The notes beneath the pieces are model-generated. The model saw nothing but the letters and a program-made list of their open reading frames with translations. It was not told the origin of the DNA and did no database searches. From assembly GCF_020164485.1 (NCBI RefSeq), contig NZ_JAIQZA010000025.1, positions 1 through 64,000 of the forward strand: 64,000 nucleotides of DNA, given 5' to 3'. Positions 55,023 to 63,437 of this stretch are shown here, piece by piece. Position 1 is the first letter of the stretch. Every line of letters starts with the position of its first letter. The stretch comes from Salegentibacter tibetensis (GTDB taxonomy: Bacteria; Bacteroidota; Bacteroidia; Flavobacteriales; Flavobacteriaceae). The position numbers and the translations under genes are program-made.

Positions 55023-55045
55023 AATCTCTATTGAAGAGATTTTTG
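55023..55045 (+). terminator. Rho-independent terminator after the YitT-YitT-HD unit
   Basis: A 7-bp stem AATCTCT/AGAGATT (55023-55029/55035-55041) with a 5-nt loop and T's, 19 bp past the stop codon. Confidence 0.8.
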
Positions 55046-55310
55046 TTTCGTGTACTTATACTAATAGATTATCATGCCCGGGACTTTTATCAGAAATTTT
55101 TAATAAACCACTGCTGGTAGATTAGAAAGGCCATGACAAACCTGCTCCGGCACAAAAACGATTATCATAACTGGCAAAAAGTCTTGTGTTTTCCCGGCAA
55201 CATGTTCAACACCTGTTTGCCAGGTTTTTTATTTTCAAAATTTGAATTATCCGGCAGGTTGGTATTCCAACCAAAATTCATCTTATACCTGGTTAAAATT
55301 TTCAAAATAG

Positions 55311-55469
55311 CTCATAGGATTGAGGCCAAAGTTGACCTGTTGGTATATTTTAAAATCGATAGGAGAGGTGTCGCAATTAGTAAAAAGGGAGCTATCTGCA
55401 TTTTTGTTTTATTTAGGAGGCGAAACAACGAGAGCCGTATTAAAAATAGGAAGTATGTTACTGAAATAA
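55311..55469 (+). pseudogene. Possible C-terminal remnant of an unidentified gene
   Basis: One frame, open for about 52 codons, reads KSIGEVSQLVKRELSAFLFY then LGGETTRAVLKIGSMLLK and a stop. The pattern looks like a genuine helical protein end, but there is no start upstream (a stop precedes it) and no family I recognise. The rest of 55046-55565 has nothing else coding; a longer overlapping frame at 55133-55498 is cysteine- and aromatic-rich and not protein-like. Confidence 0.25.
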
Positions 55470-55565
55470 TTTTTATATTTAGTATTGTGAAAATCTAAGA
55501 TGTTTTAGGCCAACAATTACCTTTTCGTTTTATGATCCTGAACAAAAATTTAGAAGAATCAATAG

Positions 55566-56534
55566 ATGTCTGGGGTATTATTATTTATTGGAATTATTTT
55601 ATTGCTTGTAGCAATTCATGACTTTTTTTTCACCACTCTTTCAGGTAATGGAGCCGGATTCGTTTCCAGTAATATTTCTATTTTAACTGATAAGATAATT
55701 GAATTTTGCGTAAAGATCTTTGGAAGAAAAGCATATAATTATAATGGATTATCCGTGAATCTTATGATTCTGTTTACCTGGCTTCTCTTAATATGGGTTG
55801 GACTTTTTCTGGTTTACACTTCTAACCCCGAAGGTATTACCAATAGCAGTGGCAGAGTAGCAAACCATTGGGAACGTCTTTATTTTACAAGTTATACGCT
55901 TTCAACCCTCGGAATGGGAAATTTTACACCAACTTCTCCAATATTTGAACTGGTAACCGGTTCCTTTTCTTTTTTTGGTTTTATTTTTTTTACAAGTTCG
56001 ATGACTTATTTCCTTTCAGTTTCATCTGCGCTCGTAAATAAGAGAACTTTGTCAAAAAATATTTATAACTTAGGGAAAACTCCTCAGGAAATTGCAAAAA
56101 ACATTTTGGGTTTTGATTCATCGTTCAGTTATCAACAAATCTCAGAGCTACAGAAATTAATAGATAAACATTCAGTGAATCATCACGCATATCCTGTGGT
56201 TCATTTTTATAGACAAAGTAAGGAAAAGGATAGTTTAAGTATCAACATTGCTAGATTGGATGAAGCAGTTACCATTATACTTTATTCAAATGATAGTGGG
56301 AATTACCGGGAGGAGTTAAAGTTATTACGCTCTTCTTTGTCAGGTTTTTTAGATGATATGGAAAAGAATTTCACCTCAAATCTGTCGTTAGGAAGAATCA
56401 CGATAGATTCTTATGATTTTCCCTCTTTAGAATCCAAGGAAACTGTAAGAGAACTAAGAAAGCGTAGGATTATAGTTGAAGGACTATTTAGAAGTGAAAA
56501 TTTTACCTGGGAAGATGTTTTTTCTAAAAGTTGA
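55566..56534 (+). CDS. Two-pore-helix ion channel family protein
   Basis: 322 residues, inner membrane. Hydrophobic segments at ~3-22, ~65-83 and ~130-152; between the last two a pore helix and filter STLGMGNFTP (~113-122). This is the Ion_trans_2 layout (TM-pore-TM) with a filter TLGMGN in place of the potassium signature TVGYGD, so ion selectivity is uncertain. The N-terminal segment is an extra helix. C-terminal ~170 residues are soluble and helical, without an RCK motif. Lone gene. Confidence 0.8.
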   Translation: MSGVLLFIGIILLLVAIHDFFFTTLSGNGAGFVSSNISILTDKIIEFCVKIFGRKAYNYNGLSVNLMILFTWLLLIWVGLFLVYTSNPEGITNSSGRVANHWERLYFTSYTLSTLGMGNFTPTSPIFELVTGSFSFFGFIFFTSSMTYFLSVSSALVNKRTLSKNIYNLGKTPQEIAKNILGFDSSFSYQQISELQKLIDKHSVNHHAYPVVHFYRQSKEKDSLSINIARLDEAVTIILYSNDSGNYREELKLLRSSLSGFLDDMEKNFTSNLSLGRITIDSYDFPSLESKETVRELRKRRIIVEGLFRSENFTWEDVFSKS

Positions 56535-56779
56535 AACACAAATTTCCATGGTAATTCATTTCTGTTAAAGCGGTTTCGTCTATTATAAAAACAATCTGTT
56601 GTAAAATTTCAATGACAGCTTTTCGGCTTTAGCCCAAAATCTACCATATTACTAAGAAAATTCTTGAAAAAGATGAAATATATGAGAAAAAAAGCTTAAC
56701 ATTCCCTTTCGATTTGGCCTGTTATTTGAGGCAATTAGAAAATATTATCATTAAACCACTATTTTTTTAAACAGTAATT

Positions 56780-56995
56780 ATGGGCAGACCTTCTACAAAA
56801 GCTAAAGATTTGAGAGATGGATATTATATTGAGGTTCGGAATAAAAACCAAAGAACCGGAATAAAAATCCGAAGGGATACCAAAGAGCAATTGCTTTTAG
56901 CTATCGAAGAATATAAAGAAAGCAAAGAAGTCATTATTTTAGGTAAATCTGAAAATGGAGTTATGAAAGATATTCCAGGTCTTAAAAACAGCTAA
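56780..56995 (+). CDS. Small conserved flavobacterial protein
   Basis: 71 residues, basic, no membrane segment: start MGRPSTKAKDLRDGYYIEVR, then a strand-rich segment TGIKIRRDT and a helix KEQLLLAIEEYKESKE. The layout (two beta strands then a helix with Lys/Arg) could bind nucleic acid, but I do not know the family. A GRPSTKAK start resembles an AT-hook-like or minor-groove-binding tail. It stands alone between the channel gene and the CysQ-like gene, with about 245 bp of non-coding DNA in front. Confidence 0.65.
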   Translation: MGRPSTKAKDLRDGYYIEVRNKNQRTGIKIRRDTKEQLLLAIEEYKESKEVIILGKSENGVMKDIPGLKNS

Positions 56996-57209
56996 TAACT
57001 TTCAGAAGTCAACAAGCGATGGTATTAAAAAGTAAACCCTTAATCGCTTTGAGCGGCATATGATAGAAAAAACAATCACCTAAATTTCAATGTGATTTTC
57101 TCATTAATTTTTCTATCACTTCTTTTTAGTGTTTTCTGAGTCTCATCGATATCCTATTTTGGCAGCTATTTGTCAGTTTTTATCTCAATAAATTATTTAA
57201 TTACACACT

Positions 57210-58016
57210 TTATGGGTTTAATTCTGTTGAATCAAATTGAAAGTTACTTTTGGCAATAAAAGCAGGTAATTTTAGCTTCTCAGTATTGTATTCTAAAGGA
57301 AGGATTCCATCTTTTTTGGTCATCATATTACCGCTTGCCGTTATAAGGGCATCAAAAGCGGCAATCTCCCATTCAGGAACGGGTTTTAAATGAGGATAAT
57401 AGTTATATTTTCCTTCCGCAATTCCGCATAATTTTAGCGGGCTTTGATCAACCACTTCCTTTAAGGAACCCTCCTGATAAGCTTTGAAATCTTCCAGGAA
57501 TTTTTCGGTTTTTTTATTCATTAGGTTTTTACTTTTTAAAATTTTCAAAAAGAAACCTTCAACTGGCTTTCTAATTAAATTCTTCTCTTGCAACAACAAG
57601 GTTTTATCTTCATTTTCTCCAAAAGAGAAATTTTTAATCTTGTATGGTTTATTGTTAATTGCTATAAATAGAACCTTATCTGCAGGAGCATAAATAATTC
57701 CCAGAACCGGGCGTTTCCGGCTAATTTTTGCAATGGAAACTGCAAAATCATCTTTTCCTTCCTTTAAACTTTTTTTCCCCAGTAACGGAGATACTAACCA
57801 GAATTCTTCCCAGTCCTTTCGGATATCAAAATCAGGATTATTAAATTTAGATACTATCGGAAGTCCGGTTCGGTAAAGGAGATTTTTTAAAACTTCATAA
57901 CTTTCCGTTTCACACCTTTGACTAAAAGATCGGTTGCCTGTATGGGTATCCCGGTATCTTAGAATTTCTTTACCAGCACATTGGATTAATCTTATCGCCT
58001 GCTCAATTTCTGTCAT
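57210..58016 (-). CDS. CysQ/inositol-monophosphatase-fold protein with lost metal ligands (probable pseudoenzyme)
   Basis: 268 residues, the length of CysQ (3'(2'),5'-bisphosphate nucleotidase). The family frame is clear: EFWLVSPLLGKKSLKEG (71-87) aligns to the canonical W-L-V-D-P-L-D-G-T-K-E-F, DDFAVSIAKI to the following strand, and PEWEIAAFDALITASG to the E-W-D-x-A-A-G block. But the metal-binding residues are gone: both Asp of DPLDG are Ser76 and Leu79, the Thr is Lys81, the Glu pair after PILS is Lys57-Phe58, and the Asp of EWD is Glu. Catalysis by the standard three-metal mechanism seems impossible, while the reading frame is intact. So it is likely a binding or regulatory protein. No cysteine-pathway genes nearby. 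Confidence 0.82.
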   Translation of the reverse strand: MTEIEQAIRLIQCAGKEILRYRDTHTGNRSFSQRCETESYEVLKNLLYRTGLPIVSKFNNPDFDIRKDWEEFWLVSPLLGKKSLKEGKDDFAVSIAKISRKRPVLGIIYAPADKVLFIAINNKPYKIKNFSFGENEDKTLLLQEKNLIRKPVEGFFLKILKSKNLMNKKTEKFLEDFKAYQEGSLKEVVDQSPLKLCGIAEGKYNYYPHLKPVPEWEIAAFDALITASGNMMTKKDGILPLEYNTEKLKLPAFIAKSNFQFDSTELNP

Positions 58017-58262
58017 TCACATCTTTTTAAAAACGGTTTTCTGCCTACCTTCAATGTAATAAAATCATCAAAAGCACCAAGCATTACCGTATATAATAAA
58101 AGATTTAAGGATGATTAAAAAGGTAAGTTTTTTCAGCAACAACTTATAGTCTATGCAATTTTTGCTAACTTTTTAGTCGGAGACATTACCTCAACCTTAT
58201 TTTCAAAATTATTAAGAATTTCTCTGATTTTCTTTTGCCAATAAGAAAACAGACAATTTAGA

Positions 58263-58385
58263 TTAAAGAAGATTCATATCATCTGCAATCTTTTGATCTA
58301 ACACTCTTGCATATATTTGAGTTATTGACAATTTATAATGACCTAAGAGTTTAGAACAGTTTCTATGGTCACTCCAGTGAATTTT
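58263..58385 (-). pseudogene. C-terminal fossil of a tyrosine recombinase
   Basis: The minus strand encodes GVTIETV, a one-base deletion, then KLLGHYKLSITQIYARVLDQ, then KIADDMNLL and stop (58263-58265). This is the second His and nucleophilic Tyr region of the same integrase type as the one at the left window edge (LLGHTKLSTTQIYARV there). The rest of the gene is missing. Confidence 0.85.
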
Positions 58386-58534
58386 CATTCTCTAATTACG
58401 AGTTCATTTTCGTTAATTTGAGTTAGTTCTTTTAATCGTCGCATTTTTTTGTTGTAGTAAATGTTGTAGCAAAGAAAAACAAGAAAATAAAAAAGCCTTG
58501 TGTTTACAGGGCTTCCAAGAATGATGTGTTGTAT

Positions 58535-58551
58535 AAAAGTCGGGATGACAG
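58535..58551 (-). other. Possible attachment-site remnant (tRNA 3'-end-like 17-mer)
   Basis: AAAAGTCGGGATGACAG is the complement of a tRNA-like acceptor/T-arm string and matches 1983-1999 (reverse complement) at 15 of 17 positions. It lies about 150 bp upstream of the integrase fossil. No complete tRNA is present. Confidence 0.3.
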
Positions 58552-59147
58552 GGTTATTTGGTCCCTCCAGTAATACCAATAAATGCAGTACTTTCCTTAA
58601 TTTTCTTTTCTCCAGGTAACCGAATAGGCAACTTTTAGGATGATATGATTAACTATGCAAAGACAGAGAAGTTTAGAAAAGAGTAAATGAAAATTTTCAA
58701 ATAAGAGAATGCACCACTTTATCTAGGTCGTAAGGTAAATGCCAGTACCTTTTTTGTGCTTTTCCTTTCTTTATGGTAGTTTATTTCGCTTCCAACGATG
58801 TTGTTTTGAATTGATTTCATAGATTTTTTGATCTAGAATTAGTAAGCATTTATAAAAAGAAAGAATGACTCGCTTATGCAATGCGGAATAACTTCTAAGT
58901 TCAGATTTTTTGTATTATAAAAATGGTAGTAAAACAACGGCCGGGAAGTAAATGATATTGCTGAAATTAAAAAACAACCGGAAATGGAATAAATGCAATA
59001 ATGTAATTTTTATCAGACGGGCTTCCTTTTCTAACTTAGATCAACTGGCATTGTAAGATTACAGCTAAAACAGCGGCTAATACATTTTATCAAGAAAATA
59101 TTATTCACCAACTTAAAAGATCTTATAGCAATTCAAAATTATAGGAG
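58552..59147. other. Non-coding, decayed DNA upstream of the DUF2652 gene
   Basis: No gene or repeat I can name. Together with 58017-58262 it makes up the scarred surroundings of the integrase fossil. Short frames in 58385-58579 are not protein-like. Confidence 0.4.
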
Positions 59148-60230
59148 ATGAAAAAAAATTACCCGGCGATTAAAAACGATCAGGCTTTCTATTTTATTCC
59201 AGATATTAGTGGGTTTTCTCAATTCGTGGAGAATACCGCTATTGAACATAGCATTCATATCATTTCAGAATTACTGGAAATTCTATTAGACAATAATGTA
59301 TTGGATATGAAATTGGCTGAAGTGGAAGGCGATGCTCTTTTTATGTATTCGCAAAGAATTTTATCATTTTCAGAAGTCGAAAACCAAGTGACAGCCATGT
59401 TAAATGGTTTTAGGGAGCATCTTCATAAATATGAGCATCAAAGAATTTGCGATTGCGGGGCTTGTTCTACAGCTATTAATCTTCGAATCAAATTTTTGAT
59501 GCATAAAGGAAGATTTGATTTTATTCGTGTAAAAGATATAAGGAAACCCTATGGGCAGGATGTTAATCGTATACATCGTTTGCTCAAAAATGATGTGCCG
59601 CTTGATGAGTATTTACTTTTTTCCAGTCCAACGCTTAATTATTTAAATCTAGATCCAGAAATATCAGGTTTCAAAAAGATAGAAAGTAAGTATGACATCC
59701 ATATTCTTCCTTATTATTATAAAGACCTAAACACTTATAAAACTCCGATTAAAAAGGAATCAGAAAAAAATAACATTCTAATTGATGAAAAAGCTGATTT
59801 TATTATAGAGCGGGATATCCAGATACCTATCGAAAGAGCATTTGAACTTATAAGCAATTTTAAATACAGGCAACTTTGGGATAGCTCGTTAACTGCAATT
59901 ACTTTTGATGAAACCCAGGTAAACAGGTCGGGATCAAATCATACCTGCATCATTGGAAGTCAAAAAATGAAATTTGAAACTGTGGGGATAGATAGCGAGG
60001 CAGATCTTTCTTACGGTGAAAGTACCTCTAATTTACCGATGGCTAATAATTACAGATTTTATATTCTTTTAGATAAGCTAGATCATAATTCTACGAGAGT
60101 GAAAGTTCTTAATTATGTGAATTTAAACTGGATGGGGAAAATAATAAGAAAATCTATTTACAATAAACTGGGAACCAGGTGGAATGATAAATTAAGAAAG
60201 CTGGAAGAAGTAGATGTGCATAGTTTTTAG
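59148..60230 (+). CDS. DUF2652 (class III cyclase-like) protein with C-terminal SRPBCC domain
   Basis: 360 residues. The N-terminal ~190 residues are DUF2652, a relative of class III nucleotidyl cyclases: FIPDISGFSQFV (Asp19) and AEVEGDALFMYS (Asp62) keep both metal-binding Asp positions at the usual spacing of about 43. A Cys-rich loop CDCGACSTA (~105-113) is unusual. The C-terminal ~150 residues (FIIERDIQIPIERAFELISN onward) are an SRPBCC/START-like hydrophobic pocket. The activity of DUF2652 proteins is not established; ligand binding by the SRPBCC part could control the N-terminal part. Single gene with 258 bp after it before the hydrolase. Confidence 0.85.
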   Translation: MKKNYPAIKNDQAFYFIPDISGFSQFVENTAIEHSIHIISELLEILLDNNVLDMKLAEVEGDALFMYSQRILSFSEVENQVTAMLNGFREHLHKYEHQRICDCGACSTAINLRIKFLMHKGRFDFIRVKDIRKPYGQDVNRIHRLLKNDVPLDEYLLFSSPTLNYLNLDPEISGFKKIESKYDIHILPYYYKDLNTYKTPIKKESEKNNILIDEKADFIIERDIQIPIERAFELISNFKYRQLWDSSLTAITFDETQVNRSGSNHTCIIGSQKMKFETVGIDSEADLSYGESTSNLPMANNYRFYILLDKLDHNSTRVKVLNYVNLNWMGKIIRKSIYNKLGTRWNDKLRKLEEVDVHSF

Positions 60231-60488
60231 GAATAAGATATTATATTCTTGTATTCGAAATCAGAATTATTTTGATAACCAATTCATCTTATTTTTTTTT
60301 CAAAAATATAGAGTATCCTATAACTTTTCTGTCCGGTAATTTAAGTAAATCATTTTTTGAAAAGAGATGGTTAATTTCATCACTCTAAATCATAAACTCT
60401 TCCTAAATTGATTGTCTAGTGGGTCAATTTCAATTGGATATTATACACATCGTATTCATTTTTAGTAAATTAGGGTAAATTTGATGCT

Positions 60489-61385
60489 ATGAGTGAGAAG
60501 CAATCTGTTGAAACGGTTATTGAGAAGCATGAAGCTTCCGGGAAATATTTTAATGTTAACGGCATTCAATGTTTTGGCCTTGATCAGGGTAATGGAGAAG
60601 CTGTACTTTGTCTACACGGCGTACCCACTTCTTCTTTTTTATACCGGAAAATCGTTCCGGCTTTGGCCGAAAAAGGATATAGGGGAGTGGCTATTGATTT
60701 TCCGGGCTTGGGCTTTTCTGACAGACCGGAAGATTTTGATTATTCTTTTCCTTCTTTAGCCAAATTTTGCGCCGAAGCAGCTAAAAGTTTAGGTTTGGAT
60801 AAATATCACCTACTAATTCATGATATTGGCGGCCCTGTAGGATTTGCGCTAGCTGCAGAAAACCGGGATAGGATTTTGTCGCTTACTATTCTTAATACGT
60901 GGATAGATGTGGTAAACTTTAAAAAACCATTGCCAATGCGACCTTTTGAAAAACCTGTGTTAGGTGAGATAGAACTGGCAACCCTAAAACATCTTACCTG
61001 GCAACTAATGTTTAATAAAATGGGGGTGAATGATAGTTCGGAAATTCCTAAGAATGAGATTAACGCTTATATAGATATTTTAAAGCGTGATGACGGAGGG
61101 GATGCATTCTTAAAACTGATGCAAAATTTTGATGATTCAGAAGAATTTAGAAGTTTATGCTATAGGGCAGTACAAAATGTGCCTTATCCGATACAGGCAG
61201 TTTGGGGTGCCGATGATCCGTTCCTTACACTTGATCACCATGGGCAGGAAATTAAAAAAGTAGCGGGACTGTCTGAAATTCATCAACTAAGTTCACGTCA
61301 CTTTTTACAGGAAGAGAAACCGATGGGAATAGTGGCAAAACTTGAAGAAATTATTCAACGATCTAAGCAAATGCTTCCCAGGTAA
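60489..61385 (+). CDS. Alpha/beta hydrolase, haloalkane-dehalogenase-like
   Basis: 298 residues. HGVPTSSFLYRK (~43-54) is the oxyanion loop, and LIHDIGGPVG (~109-118) has Asp112 as nucleophile in the pattern of haloalkane dehalogenases and epoxide hydrolases (HDxGGP) rather than Ser. The acid is in WGADDPF (~239-245) and the base His in SSRHFLQEE (~273-281). An Asp nucleophile shows it is not a lipase; substrate not predictable. The second dehalogenase Trp after the nucleophile is absent, and the position reads GGP, so halide-stabilising residues need checking. It converges with the glycosyltransferase gene (22 bp apart). Confidence 0.85.
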   Translation: MSEKQSVETVIEKHEASGKYFNVNGIQCFGLDQGNGEAVLCLHGVPTSSFLYRKIVPALAEKGYRGVAIDFPGLGFSDRPEDFDYSFPSLAKFCAEAAKSLGLDKYHLLIHDIGGPVGFALAAENRDRILSLTILNTWIDVVNFKKPLPMRPFEKPVLGEIELATLKHLTWQLMFNKMGVNDSSEIPKNEINAYIDILKRDDGGDAFLKLMQNFDDSEEFRSLCYRAVQNVPYPIQAVWGADDPFLTLDHHGQEIKKVAGLSEIHQLSSRHFLQEEKPMGIVAKLEEIIQRSKQMLPR

Positions 61386-61407
61386 TATTGAGAATAATAA
61401 GGAGGAT

Positions 61408-62103
61408 TTAACTGTGGTCACTATAAAATCTTTTCAATTGGTTTGGAGATACAGATAAGTTGTAAAGGCATACCAGAAAAACATCAAGCACTAATTGCTT
61501 GGTTGTTCCATTTTCCTCAAATCTTCGTCCCGAAGTTAAAACATAAGCTTGTAATTTTTTAAACTTTCCATTTTGTCTTAGCCTTTTTTGAATTTCAATA
61601 TCTTCCATAAATGAAATTGTTTTAAAGCCGCCAATTGATTTAAATATTTCTTTTTTCACAAAAAAAGCGTGATCACCATAGGTGAAAAATTCCAGGCTAA
61701 AACGGCTACACCAGCTATACAAATTAAGTCCGGGATGTGATTTATCAAATCTTAGCCTAAAGCTACCCCCTATATGTCTGGATTTTTCAAGCTGTTCTGT
61801 TATTAAGCTATAGGTGTTTTCAGGTAGTAACGTATCAGCGTGTAAAAACAATAAAACCTCTCCTTCAGCTTCTTTCGCGCCAAAATTCATTTGGTTGGCT
61901 CTGCCTTTTTTCGAAGAAAAAGTCTTTACGTCTGAAAATTTTCTGGCAATACTTACCGTATTATCACTGCTTCCACCGTCAACAACAATAACTTCAAAAT
62001 TACCCTGGAGCTTCAGGCAATTTTCAATTGTTTTTTCTAAAAAACCGGCTTCATTCAAACACGGGATGATTATGCTTATTTTTATGTTTTGAACCTGTAC
62101 CAT
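61408..62103 (-). CDS. Family 2 glycosyltransferase, TIGR04283-like
   Basis: 231 residues, GT-A fold: ISIIIPCLNEAGFLEKTI (~9-26), VIVVDGGSSDNT (~38-49), FLHADTLLPE (~85-94, DxD-equivalent HAD), and a C-terminal part ending in TSGRRFEENGT (~190-200) typical of the small rSAM/selenodomain-associated transferase 2 group. No membrane helix. Donor and acceptor are unknown; the usual partner (a transferase 1 gene) is not in the window. Confidence 0.85.
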   Translation of the reverse strand: MVQVQNIKISIIIPCLNEAGFLEKTIENCLKLQGNFEVIVVDGGSSDNTVSIARKFSDVKTFSSKKGRANQMNFGAKEAEGEVLLFLHADTLLPENTYSLITEQLEKSRHIGGSFRLRFDKSHPGLNLYSWCSRFSLEFFTYGDHAFFVKKEIFKSIGGFKTISFMEDIEIQKRLRQNGKFKKLQAYVLTSGRRFEENGTTKQLVLDVFLVCLYNLSVSPNQLKRFYSDHS

Positions 62104-62438
62104 TTTTTAATGATTGTTTTCATCCAGGGTTTTAACTGCTCTACGAGTCTCTGTCTAAATAGTGATTTATGAATGTTAGCTGTCGTAGGATATGGATAGA
62201 TTTTGTTCATAAAAACTTTTAAAAATACAGTAAAAAGTGAGTTTGTCAGTAAATTATTTCTATTTGCATTTAATACTAATAATTTAGATGGTAAAGTAAT
62301 CCAATATCCCTGGATTAAGTAGCTTTTACATTAAAGAAATATAAGTTTTATCAATAATATTTTGTGATAAAAAACAACTGAAAATTTAAAAAAAATGTTT
62401 TATTTTAACTAAAATGTGAATAAATTAACTAACCAGTT
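62104..62438. other. AT-rich intergenic region
   Basis: Divergent control region of the glycosyltransferase and the flavodoxin-fold gene; no coding potential and no recognisable element. Confidence 0.4.
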
Positions 62439-63170
62439 ATGAAAAATGATTTCTTTGATTTAAAAGCAGTATTCGTAAACTGTACATTGAAAAAATCTCC
62501 CACAAAAAGTCACACTCGTAATTTAATGGATGTTTCTATTAAAATTATGGAATCTGAGGGGGTAAACGTAGAAGCCATTCGTTTAGCCGATTATCAGGTA
62601 CCGATAGGCGTTCAACCCGATATGACCGAAGAAGGAGAACGGGAGGACGATTGGCCCGAACTCTATAAAAAAATAATTGCGGCAGATATTTTGGTGATAG
62701 GAACACCAATATGGCTGGGTGAGCGTTCTTCAGTCGCTTCAAAACTAATAGAACGTTTATACGCAATGAGTGGATATCAAAATGATAAAGGTCAATATGT
62801 ATATTATGGAAAAGTTGGTGGATGCCTTATCACAGGAAATGAAGACGGAGTAAAACATTGTGCCATGGGTATGCTCTATGCCCTTCAGCATTTAGGATAC
62901 AGTATTCCGCCCCAGGCAGATGCTGGGTGGATTGGAGAGGTTGGACCGGGACCAAGTTATGGAGATAAAGAATGGAATGGTGAGAAAAGGAATCCTCCAG
63001 TTGGTTATGATTCTGATTTCACTAATAGGAACACTACTTTTATGACCTATAATTTACTTCACTTGGCCAAAATACTAAAAGATAATGATGGGTATCCTTC
63101 CTACGGAAATTCTAGAACTGACTGGGATGACGGCACCAGATGGAATTTTGAAAATCCAGAATATAGATAG
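62439..63170 (+). CDS. NAD(P)H-dependent FMN reductase/flavodoxin-fold protein
   Basis: 243 residues, flavodoxin-like. VFVNCTLKKSPTKSHTRNL (~11-29) is the phosphate-binding loop, DILVIGTPIWLGERSSVASKL (~85-105) the FMN-contacting strand and loop, and GGCLITGNEDGVKH (~127-140) the third. The C-terminal part is longer than in small FMN reductases and is rich in Trp, Gly and Asn (WIGEVGPGPSYGD; SRTDWDDGTRWNF). Likely reduces quinones, nitro compounds or flavin with NAD(P)H; the physiological partner is unknown. Followed by a terminator. Confidence 0.88.
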   Translation: MKNDFFDLKAVFVNCTLKKSPTKSHTRNLMDVSIKIMESEGVNVEAIRLADYQVPIGVQPDMTEEGEREDDWPELYKKIIAADILVIGTPIWLGERSSVASKLIERLYAMSGYQNDKGQYVYYGKVGGCLITGNEDGVKHCAMGMLYALQHLGYSIPPQADAGWIGEVGPGPSYGDKEWNGEKRNPPVGYDSDFTNRNTTFMTYNLLHLAKILKDNDGYPSYGNSRTDWDDGTRWNFENPEYR

Positions 63171-63216
63171 TTTTTATTTGCTAATTTTTTACAAAAGATA
63201 AAAAGTTTAATAAACC

Positions 63217-63249
63217 AGGGAATCAATTTTTGCTTCCCTTTTCTTTTTA
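63217..63249 (+). terminator. Rho-independent terminator after the FMN-reductase-like gene
   Basis: A 6-bp stem AGGGAA/TTCCCT (63217-63222/63234-63239) followed by a long T-rich run, 46 bp past the stop. Confidence 0.75.
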
Positions 63250-63437
63250 CATAAATTGTTTTATAACTTATGCATAGAAAGGTTTCATCAACTTCCGAAA
63301 AATGAGTAAAATATTTACTAATTGTTTTGTGGGCTTTCTTAAACCAGCATATAGAATTAAGACTGCATATTTGCGATTAGTTTTTTAAACGCTAATCCCA
63401 TGGTGGATAATTAACATTCAAGAGATGAAGTGGTAAA

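Noticed and set aside
55133-55498. A 121-codon frame as a gene
   Set aside because: The translation is aromatic- and basic-rich with no domain pattern, and another frame of the same DNA (55311-55469) looks more protein-like.
58385-58579. A 64-codon minus-strand frame next to the integrase fossil
   Set aside because: Its translation has no family pattern and it runs through the tRNA-end-like string; it is best seen as decayed DNA.
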